NCBI GenBank assembly: GCA_043818215.1 | Contig: JBDRGC010000108.1 | Span: 1-10,805, forward strand | Origin: JBDRGC01 sp043818215 | GTDB lineage: Bacteria > Chloroflexota > Anaerolineae > Anaerolineales > UBA11858 | Reading direction: 5' to 3' | DNA: 10,805 nucleotides | In this document: positions 6,126 through 10,805 of the stretch, piece after piece | How the letters are laid out: each line of letters opens with the position of its first letter | Position numbering within the stretch: the stretch's first letter is position 1 | Notes under the pieces: generated by a model | Databases searched by the model: none | What the model saw: only the letters and a program-made list of their open reading frames with translations | What the model was told of the DNA's origin: nothing | Position numbers and translations under genes: made by a program

Positions 6126-6688
6126 AAACTCCTAATATAAAAAATCAACAATGTACTGCCATAGCGGCGCTGATCGAATTCTACCAAGTTTTTCAATTCT
6201 ATGGGATCGAATTCGACAGGATGAATTTGTACTATCACCCAGGCATCCTCCACCAGCCCCTCTGGATGCGCATCAATAGAGAGCAGCGCCCGTTTCCACA
6301 TTCCTTTGTATTGAGGCGGTGCAATGTAGACATAATCGAACTCCCGGTCAGCCTCTCGCTCCAGCAAAGCGAAAGCATCCATTTGGAGGACTTCCACTCC
6401 CTTTGTGAAACCGGTATGCTCGAGGTTGGCGCGTAGGGTCTTGATTGCCATCCGGTGGCGGTCGACAAAGCGCACGAACGCGGCTCCCCGGCTGAGAGCC
6501 TCGATGCCCACGCTGCCCGACCCGGCAAACAAATCCAGCAGGGTTGCATCCCGGATATCCGGGCCGATGATGTCGAAGAGCGATTCCTTGACCCGGTCGG
6601 TAATGGGGCGCGTGATGTCTCCGGGAACGGAACGCAATTTGCGCCCGCGGGCAGTACCGGCGATGATTCTCAGGTTGCTGGTGCTCAA
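6122..6688 (-). CDS. rsmD: 16S rRNA (guanine(966)-N(2))-methyltransferase RsmD
   Basis: This 188-residue SAM-dependent methyltransferase modifies G966 (E. coli numbering) of 16S rRNA in the 30S subunit. The landmarks are RIIAGTARGRKL (7-18), RPITDRVKESLFD (27-39), the SAM-binding LLDLFAGSGSVGIEALSRGA (50-69) and the catalytic-loop position YIAPPQYKG (121-129), where DPPY is the usual motif. The D-to-A and PPQY variant is, as I recall, normal in Chloroflexota RsmD. The start is a TTG at 6688 with GGAG six bases upstream; no ATG is better placed. The stop overlaps the kinase start (ATGA), so the two genes form an operon. Confidence 0.92.
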   Translation of the reverse strand: MSTSNLRIIAGTARGRKLRSVPGDITRPITDRVKESLFDIIGPDIRDATLLDLFAGSGSVGIEALSRGAAFVRFVDRHRMAIKTLRANLEHTGFTKGVEVLQMDAFALLEREADREFDYVYIAPPQYKGMWKRALLSIDAHPEGLVEDAWVIVQIHPVEFDPIELKNLVEFDQRRYGSTLLIFYIRSL

Positions 6689-6698
6689 GATATGCTCC

Positions 6699-6740
6699 GT
6701 GATGACGGGCGACAGGTGACGGATGACGGGTGACGGACGA
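6699..6740. repeat. TGACGG short tandem array
   Basis: Imperfect copies of TGACGG(G) recur between the rsmD start region and the next hairpin. The array lies directly upstream of rsmD on the minus strand, so it forms part of its leader or promoter-proximal DNA. I see no promoter in it. Confidence 0.7.
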
Positions 6741-6789
6741 CCGCTGGCTACCCAATGTCATTAAGCTATGGGTTTGTGGCTGGCGTATC

Positions 6790-6842
6790 ACGGATCCGCC
6801 AGGAGCAAAAACTGGGTTCTCATACGCTCCTGGCAGATCCGT
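6790..6842. repeat. REP-like 17-bp inverted repeat
   Basis: Arms 6790-6806 and 6826-6842 (ACGGATCCGCCAGGAGC and its near complement) pair at 16 of 17 positions around a 19-base loop, and GTA/TAC pairs outside after a 2-base mismatch. It sits in the 228-base spacer between the ATPase gene (upstream in transcription) and rsmD. It could limit read-through, but no T-run follows on either side. Confidence 0.75.
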
Positions 6843-6910
6843 CCTACAAAGGGATGCTGCGTGATGATCCGCCATCCGTCGCTGCTCGTCAACTCACTGC
6901 GGTCAGCCGA

Positions 6911-6954
6911 AAGCCATCAGCAGTCAGCGGTCGTCGGTCGTCGGTCAGCAGTCG
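6911..6954. repeat. GTCGGTCGTCGG array overlapping the ATPase 3' end
   Basis: Short units of GTCGGTC/AGCAGTC repeat across the ATPase stop codon. The array encodes the TADRRPTTADC tail, which looks unrelated to the preceding family domain, so the natural stop seems to have been lost or replaced by filler repeat. Confidence 0.7.
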
Positions 6955-8143
6955 GTGGAAAGACTTGCCCCAGGATTGCGGCCAGCTCTTGCTCTTCGGT
7001 GTTTTGCTTATCCATATAATCGGTGATGAAGGTTGAACGGCGCAGACGCAGGGCCATCGGAGCGACGATGTGCAGATCGTGCGCACTGACCTCGAGGCGG
7101 CCATCCGCAATGGCATGGGCGCGGGCGGCCTCGAAGAGGGTGATCTCTGCACGCAGAGAATCGATTTGCAGTTGTTCCACCAGCGACAACCCAAGGCGGG
7201 CGACTTCGTCGGGGAGCGCTACCTGGGGCAAAAGATCGCGGGCCGCCTGAATTTCGGCCTGGGCGGTGGCAGTTTCGTCCGCGAACTGGGCTGCTGTTTG
7301 GCGGGGATTGCTCTGATAAGCGTGAACCCGTTTGTAGGCTTCGAGCCTCTCTTCGGAGTCGGCCAGCCCGCGGACGATCACCCGCAGGCCAAAGCGATCC
7401 ATGATCTGAGGCCGCAGCCGCCCTTCTTCAGGGTTCATCGAGCCGATCAACACAAACCGGGAACGATAGGTGGCCGAAACCGGGCCGCGCCGCACCACGT
7501 AAAATCCTTGGGCGGCGGCATCCAAAATTGCATCTACCACATCATCGGTGAGCAAATTCGCTTCGTCCACGTACAGCAGATTGCGGTCGGCTTGAGCCAG
7601 AATTCCCCGGCGCAGACGTAAACGGTCATGGGCAGCGGCCCGCTCATCGAGGCCGCCGACCACATCGTCGATGCGGGCGTTGAGGGGCAGTTCTACCAGC
7701 CGGGCGCGGTCCATCACCGCCAGGGGCTGTCCCTCGGCAAATTTTCGGGCACAGTCCGGGCAAACGGCATCCATGCCCCCGGTCTCGACTTCTTCGGGCA
7801 GACAGCCGTAGAAACACAGGCTGCGCGGCACATCCGGCAGCAGGTCTGTCAGGCTGCGGACCACGGTGGTCTTGCCAGTGCCGCGCGGCCCGATCAGCAG
7901 TACCCCGCCCATGATGGGGTTGATCATCGATAGTAGCAGTGCCAGTTTCATTTCAGGCTGGCCCACCATTGCCAGAAAGGGGAAGGGCACCACATCCGCC
8001 AGCCCGGCGTCTTCTTGAGGTTGGGTTGCTTCGATGCTGCGCCCGGAGACGCGGTCGATCAATTCTCTCAGAGAACGAACGGATGGTCGTCCTTCATCTT
8101 GAGGGGAGGTTTCTTGAGAGGAGGTTTCGGATTGGTCGGTCAT
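6917..8143 (-). CDS. BchI/ChlI-like AAA+ ATPase (magnesium-chelatase subunit I family)
   Basis: The product is a 408-residue cytosolic AAA+ ATPase, numbered here from the chosen start. Walker A is GPRGTGKT (85-92), Walker B is LLYVDEAN (189-196), a sensor-1 region is GSMNPEEG (234-241) and a sensor-2 Arg lies in SLRAEITLFEAARAHA (around 330-343). The insertion with VELPLNARIDDVVGGLD (150-166) is typical of the BchI/ChlI family, whose members power Mg or Co insertion with a ChlD-type VWA partner; none is encoded here, so the substrate is open. Cys110, Cys114, Cys128 and Cys131 form a possible zinc site. The frame is open to an ATG at 8200, but the extra 19 codons lie in G-rich filler. CGCACACTCCCATGACC around ATG 8143 is conserved in the decayed duplicate at 9716, favouring that start; no Shine-Dalgarno is visible at either. 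The last ten residues derive from a GTCGGTCGTCGG array. Confidence 0.87.
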   Translation of the reverse strand: MTDQSETSSQETSPQDEGRPSVRSLRELIDRVSGRSIEATQPQEDAGLADVVPFPFLAMVGQPEMKLALLLSMINPIMGGVLLIGPRGTGKTTVVRSLTDLLPDVPRSLCFYGCLPEEVETGGMDAVCPDCARKFAEGQPLAVMDRARLVELPLNARIDDVVGGLDERAAAHDRLRLRRGILAQADRNLLYVDEANLLTDDVVDAILDAAAQGFYVVRRGPVSATYRSRFVLIGSMNPEEGRLRPQIMDRFGLRVIVRGLADSEERLEAYKRVHAYQSNPRQTAAQFADETATAQAEIQAARDLLPQVALPDEVARLGLSLVEQLQIDSLRAEITLFEAARAHAIADGRLEVSAHDLHIVAPMALRLRRSTFITDYMDKQNTEEQELAAILGQVFPPTADRRPTTADC

Positions 8144-8210
8144 GGGAGTGTGCGAGTGGTGGGTGGCGGGATAGCGGGGGCGGGTGGCGGTATTGGGCAT
8201 GAGTTTCGAT
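8144..8210. repeat. GTGGCGGG-type filler between glycosyltransferase and ATPase
   Basis: G-rich degenerate units (GAGTGGTGGGTGGCGGG and similar) fill the gap between the ATPase start at 8143 and the glycosyltransferase stop at 8232. Equivalent but differently iterated G-rich filler occurs at 9717-9770 in the decayed duplicate. The upstream in-frame ATG at 8200 lies here and is not conserved in the duplicate. Confidence 0.6.
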
Positions 8211-8231
8211 GTCGATGGGTCAAATTTGATA

Positions 8232-9479
8232 TTACCCTACGAATATCCACAAAGAATAACAAATACTCAATAATACAAGGAACACGCTACTTAAGGTCAG
8301 GTAAGAAAAGCGTACTCGGTGACTCTGGTGTGCCAGCCAGTTGCCCAGAGCAATATAAACTGGAAAAAGTATAAGGACATACCGTGATATTGACTGTAAA
8401 GAAGAAGCGGTAAAACTTTGCTTGCTAAGGAATAGAGCTAGGTTTGCCAGTGTATAAATCAACCATTCGGGTTTTCGCCATAACGGATTTTTTATCATTA
8501 ACCCTGTGAGAAAAATGAACATAAATACTGTTGCGACTTCAAGGGTGGTTAAGAAATCACGATATCTAAGCCATTGGGTGATAGCCGCGACAAAACCAGA
8601 CAACGGATTTGTTAAAATAAGTCCTGAATACTGTTGTAGAACTGTGGAAATGGGAGGAAATCCAACACTTTTACGCCAAACAAGAAATGTCAGTCCACCC
8701 ATTACCGGCATGGTTAATCCTAGCAATACTGTGAATGACCGTTTTCCAATAAGTTTAAACCGATCTCTTTTCCATTGTCGCCAAACAATCGGCATTAATG
8801 CTAGTGACATTAACATGCCTGGGCCGCGTGTTAAACTAGCAAAAAAACCAAGCACTCCTGCAAGTTTCCATCGTTGGTAGTAAGCAGCGAGAAAAGAACC
8901 TAATGTTAGGGCTAGAAATAGCGATTCGGTAAAAGGCGCTAGCAGGAAAAAGGCTGTTGGATATGATGCTAATGCCAAAACCGACCACTGTGCAGTATTA
9001 CTACCATAGGTAACTTCCGCCAAACGAAACAGAAGAGCAAACGAAGTGACAGTGGCTAATGTCGAAACCACCAAACCGCCGACGATATAGTTTCCACCCA
9101 CCACATGAGTTATCATGCGTGTTAGAAGTGCATACAAGGGATAAAAGACCGAGTCGCCGACTGAAAGGTCGAAATAACCGCGAAGTGCCAAGTTTAAGTG
9201 ATGCACTGCATCCCAGCGAAGCCAAACAGTGAGAAGAGCATCGCCAGGACTCGTTGTAGGAACAACCAGTTTACCATAAGGAGATGGAATGTTTAGTATT
9301 GTTGGTATAAGATGCGGTTTGATAGTTAACCACGCCAAAGCCATAATTAGACCAAGCCCAAGACGGAGTGTCAAGGTTATGGAGATTGCCCAACTCCATG
9401 CCGACTTCCATTTGTTAAGATCGTCTATCTGATGATTTGTCATTATTTGTCGGTATGCGTGGCGCATATAGTGCTTCAT
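8232..9479 (-). CDS. PIG-V-like membrane glycosyltransferase
   Basis: This 415-residue multi-pass protein has about ten membrane helices and family motifs in the order expected for PIG-V-type (GPI mannosyltransferase 2-like, GT-C) enzymes: RWDAVHH (88-94) with the catalytic-type Asp, FYPLY (112-116), PFTESLFLAL (182-191), GFFASLTRGPG (211-221) and SISRYVLILFP (363-373). Such enzymes transfer a sugar from a polyprenyl-phosphate donor on the outer face of the membrane; bacterial members lack a GPI pathway, so the acceptor is unknown. Starts at ATG 9479, 9467 or 9443 all lack a Shine-Dalgarno, so the N-terminus is uncertain. Its base composition looks clearly AT-richer than its neighbours, hinting at transfer. 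The C-terminal 40 residues are duplicated as a frameshifted relic at 9807-9928. Confidence 0.82.
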   Translation of the reverse strand: MKHYMRHAYRQIMTNHQIDDLNKWKSAWSWAISITLTLRLGLGLIMALAWLTIKPHLIPTILNIPSPYGKLVVPTTSPGDALLTVWLRWDAVHHLNLALRGYFDLSVGDSVFYPLYALLTRMITHVVGGNYIVGGLVVSTLATVTSFALLFRLAEVTYGSNTAQWSVLALASYPTAFFLLAPFTESLFLALTLGSFLAAYYQRWKLAGVLGFFASLTRGPGMLMSLALMPIVWRQWKRDRFKLIGKRSFTVLLGLTMPVMGGLTFLVWRKSVGFPPISTVLQQYSGLILTNPLSGFVAAITQWLRYRDFLTTLEVATVFMFIFLTGLMIKNPLWRKPEWLIYTLANLALFLSKQSFTASSLQSISRYVLILFPVYIALGNWLAHQSHRVRFSYLTLSSVFLVLLSICYSLWIFVG

Positions 9480-9586
9480 AGCGTGATGGTCATTTTAATG
9501 AAAATTACCCATGCGGCGAGCCGTATTGGCTCCAAGCGGTACTTTCGCCAGAGCGAATATTGGCAGATTACCACGCTTACCCTCGA
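9480..9586. other. Unassigned spacer upstream of the glycosyltransferase
   Basis: I recognise nothing coding here. It joins the 5' end of the intact glycosyltransferase gene to the truncated duplicate ATPase fragment and should contain the glycosyltransferase promoter, but no convincing -35/-10 pair is visible; TAAAAT on the minus strand near 9495 is the nearest candidate. Confidence 0.3.
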
Positions 9587-9716
9587 GCGCAGTCCGGGCA
9601 AACGGCGACCATACCCCTTGTTCCGATATCTTCGGGTCTCGCAGAGAACGAACGGATGGCCGTCCTTCTTCTTGTGAGGGGATTTCTGGGGGAGGGGTAT
9701 GGGGGAGTGTGGTCAT
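9587..9716 (-). pseudogene. Decayed 5' fragment of a duplicate BchI/ChlI-like ATPase
   Basis: Two blocks match the intact ATPase gene without internal gaps. 9637-9716 corresponds to 8064-8143 (start codon through the EGRPSVRSLR codons, 26 codons), and 9587-9636 corresponds to 7749-7798 (encoding PEEVETGGMDAVCPDCAR, here PEDIGTRGMVAVCPDCAR). The blocks abut, so 265 bp between them is deleted, which also shifts the frame. Everything downstream of the CPDCAR block is missing and replaced by unrelated DNA. The Walker motifs are absent, so the fragment cannot act as an ATPase. Confidence 0.85.
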
Positions 9717-9770
9717 GGGAGTGTGCGGGGGGCGAGTGTGCGAGTGGCGAGTGGCGAGTGTGCGGGATTG
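9717..9770. repeat. GAGTGGCGAGTG-type filler in the duplicate spacer
   Basis: Iterated GAGTGTGCG and GAGTGGC units fill the gap between the two relics, as in the equivalent gap of the intact pair at 8144-8210, but with a different repeat pattern. This suggests that these arrays expand and change rapidly. Confidence 0.65.
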
Positions 9771-9806
9771 AACATATGTTCCGTTGTCGATGGATCACAT
9801 TCGATC

Positions 9807-9928
9807 TTATCCTACATATATCCACAGAGAATAACAAACACTCAATAATACAAGGAACACGTTATATAATGTTATGTAAAAAAGCGTTCACGGTGACTCT
9901 GATGTGCCAGCCAGTCGCCTAGAGCAAT
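9807..9928 (-). pseudogene. Frameshifted C-terminal remnant of a duplicate PIG-V-like glycosyltransferase
   Basis: This segment aligns with 8232-8354, the last 40 codons of the intact glycosyltransferase, with about 17 differences including one single-base deletion (about 86 percent identity counted by eye). On the minus strand it reads IALGDWLAHQSHRERF; after correcting the one-base deletion it continues YITLYNVFLVLLSVCYSLW and ends IYVG at the same position as the intact protein. The homology stops abruptly at 9928, so the rest of the gene was lost. It lies next to the broken toxin start at 9987-10004. Confidence 0.85.
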
Positions 9929-9986
9929 CAATATTGCACACCTGTCCCCGAGAACGCCTGAGAGAAGCGGTACACTCGGATTGCAA
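9929..9986. other. Junction segment between the glycosyltransferase relic and the truncated toxin
   Basis: These 58 bases match neither the glycosyltransferase relic nor, as far as I can see, a toxin family. They contain GCACACCTGTCCC, which resembles GCACACTTGTCCC in the second insertion of MITE-like copy 3 (4848-4860). This may be scar sequence from a deletion or insertion event. Confidence 0.35.
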
Positions 9987-10004
9987 TTATGCCAGGAATT
10001 TCAT
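9987..10004 (-). pseudogene. Five-codon stub of a toxin gene (DUF5615-like start)
   Basis: An ATG overlapping the DUF433 stop (ATGA) reads MKFLA and then TAA. MKFLADEN is the common N-terminus of DUF5615 PIN-like toxins, which usually follow DUF433 genes with such an overlap. Here only the first five codons remain before sequence of different origin, so the toxin appears deleted. The link to DUF5615 rests on five residues plus context. Confidence 0.5.
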
Positions 10005-10261
10005 GCCAGCGCTAACTCTCTCTGCATCGGTATAGGGAACACGTCTTCGTGTTCCACCACGCTCGCCGCATACGCTATGGCGGCCTCAATATCCGCTGCT
10101 TCCAATCTGGGATACTCATGCAAAATCTCTTCGATTGGAATGCCCTGTCCTAACATCTTTAAAACAATCGCCACTGGGATTCGCGTTCCGCGAATAATCG
10201 GCTTGCCAACCATAATATTGGGGTCCAAGGCGATTCGATCTTGCAAATTTTTATTTTTCAT
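10001..10261 (-). CDS. DUF433 family antitoxin-type protein
   Basis: This 86-residue protein matches the DUF433 pattern over its length: DRIALDPNIMVGKPIIRGTR (8-27), IPVAIVLKMLGQGIPIEEIL (28-47), then EYPRLEAADIEAAIAYAA (49-66). The family is a small winged-helix-like fold often found as the DNA-binding antitoxin of DUF433/DUF5615 type II pairs, expected to bind its toxin and repress its own promoter. AAGGAG precedes the ATG with an 8-base spacer. The partner gene is reduced to a stub (9987-10004), so this is an orphan antitoxin, or it works with a toxin elsewhere. Confidence 0.88.
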   Translation of the reverse strand: MKNKNLQDRIALDPNIMVGKPIIRGTRIPVAIVLKMLGQGIPIEEILHEYPRLEAADIEAAIAYAASVVEHEDVFPIPMQRELALA

Positions 10262-10311
10262 TTATTTCTCTCCTTTCGACCCAGGTATCTTTCCAATTCC
10301 TTTCTAGCCAT
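10258..10311 (-). CDS. Possible 17-codon ORF overlapping the DUF433 start
   Basis: ATG at 10311 reads MARKELERYLGRKERNK and stops with a TGA that overlaps the DUF433 ATG (ATGA). The overlap would couple translation, and the DUF433 Shine-Dalgarno lies inside it. It has no clear ribosome-binding site of its own, and an in-frame TGA lies 30 bases upstream. It may be a leader peptide, the end of a lost gene or chance. Confidence 0.2.
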   Translation of the reverse strand: MARKELERYLGRKERNK

Positions 10312-10353
10312 CGCTTTCAATGAAACTCAAATCCTTCAGTATGTATGCTGAAA

Positions 10354-10734
10354 TCAATCCATATCTTCGCGCAGCTCAGAAAAGTCAGCGGTACCCAACC
10401 GCTCCGGTTCCTCGTCCAATACGTCGATTGTGGAATAAGTTAGCTCCGACATCATGGGGGGCAGCGGCGTCGAAGCGGGTACGCGGATGCGCGCTCGAGG
10501 GGCAGGTGGAGTGCGGTGGGGTTTCGAGAAATCGTAAGAGCGGCGGCGCAAAATACGCGGATCTTTGCTCAACCAGCCAACGTAATGCCCCAACACTGAA
10601 TAAACCTCTTTTTCCGGGGTGATCCATCCAATCCATTCCCCCTGTGAGTTATAAATATAAGGGTATACAAGATAGGCTCCCAGATCGCCGGGAGTAGTAT
10701 AAATTGGAATGAGTCGACGGGTTGTGGTGGTCAT
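10354..10734 (-). CDS. Conserved-looking small protein with beta-strand repeats (beta-flower-like)
   Basis: The product is 126 residues with no signal peptide or membrane helix. The first half contains three similar strand pairs: IYTTPGDLGAYLV (11-23), YIYNSQGEWIGWITP (26-40) and EVYSVLGHYVGWLSK (43-57), each of the form aromatic-x-G-x-x-x-G/A-aromatic-L/I. This pattern resembles the small 4-fold beta-flower domain; that is inference from the repeat shape. A Pro/Arg-rich linker (61-93) follows, then an acidic tail (SELTYSTIDVLDEEPERL, then SELREDMD at the end). I recall similar proteins in Chloroflexota with no known role. ATG 10734 lacks a Shine-Dalgarno. It is separated from DUF433 by 92 bases. 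Confidence 0.65.
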   Translation of the reverse strand: MTTTTRRLIPIYTTPGDLGAYLVYPYIYNSQGEWIGWITPEKEVYSVLGHYVGWLSKDPRILRRRSYDFSKPHRTPPAPRARIRVPASTPLPPMMSELTYSTIDVLDEEPERLGTADFSELREDMD

Positions 10735-10758
10735 AATTTTATTAAACTCAGTGAATCA

Positions 10759-10805
10759 GGGGTTAGGGGTTAGGTGGTTAGGGACGCGGGGGAGCGGGGG
10801 AGCGG
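10759..10805. repeat. G-rich GGGGTTA and GGGGGAGC simple repeats at window end
   Basis: GGGGTTA-type units (10759-10783) are followed by GGGGGAGCG units that run to the end of the window. The first resembles telomeric sequence by chance; in context it is another purine-skewed spacer array like those at 4300, 8144 and 9717. It lies upstream of the 126-residue protein gene. Confidence 0.7.

Noticed and set aside
7070..7621. 183-codon plus-strand frame opposite the ATPase
   Set aside because: Antisense shadow of the AAA+ ATPase in GC-rich DNA; it shows no motif of its own.
9495..9716. 73-codon minus-strand frame as a genuine small gene
   Set aside because: Its first 26 codons are a copy of the ATPase start and the remainder is a frameshifted fusion to unrelated DNA, so it is a relic.
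10759..10783. Telomere-like GGGGTTA repeat suggesting a replicon end
   Set aside because: Only about three imperfect units, followed by other G-rich filler of the kind seen in several internal spacers.

Overview
No rRNA, tRNA or other taxonomic anchor is visible in this window. The gene set points to a Chloroflexota bacterium, probably Anaerolineae-like: a multi-TM protein resembling the DUF5656 type, a long class II aldolase, an RsmD with an APPQY motif, a PIG-V-type mannosyltransferase and spacers full of repeats. This is an inference from remembered families, not a search result. The window is a chromosomal segment of short gene groups separated by spacers that nearly all contain inverted repeats, small inserted elements or purine-skewed tandem arrays.

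Layout. 1-1807: a minus-strand MFS exporter of the fosmidomycin-resistance type (56-1270), then a 0.5 kb spacer with a 42-bp imperfect palindrome and a candidate promoter. 1808-2629: a plus-strand membrane protein of unknown function. 2635-3233: two copies of a MITE-like repeat of about 180 bp, with terminal inverted repeats, TA target duplications and a cloverleaf-like core. The second copy splits what looks like a 25-codon Arg-rich ORF just upstream of the aldolase. 3343-4293: class II fructose-bisphosphate aldolase, followed by a hierarchical G-rich tandem array, a 27-bp hairpin, two short palindromes and a third, rearranged copy of the MITE-like repeat.

4923-6688: a minus-strand operon in which rsmD (16S rRNA m2G966 methyltransferase) is coupled by an ATGA overlap to a soluble histidine kinase with an N-terminal cyclic-nucleotide-binding domain. 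6917-9479: a minus-strand pair, a PIG-V-like membrane glycosyltransferase followed by a BchI/ChlI-like AAA+ ATPase. 9587-9928: decayed remains of a second copy of the same pair (a frameshifted glycosyltransferase C-terminus plus an ATPase start with an internal 265-bp deletion), showing an old tandem duplication. 9987-10261: a DUF433 antitoxin-type gene whose overlapping downstream toxin gene stops after five codons. 10354-10734: a 126-aa protein with repeated Tyr/Gly/Trp beta-strand motifs. The window ends in G-rich telomere-like simple repeats.

No complete new defence or metabolic system is evident. The most interesting signals are the mobile-repeat family and the small ORF it interrupts, the fossil duplication around 9.6-9.9 kb, the orphaned antitoxin, and filler repeats that appear to have been absorbed into the ends of a coding sequence.
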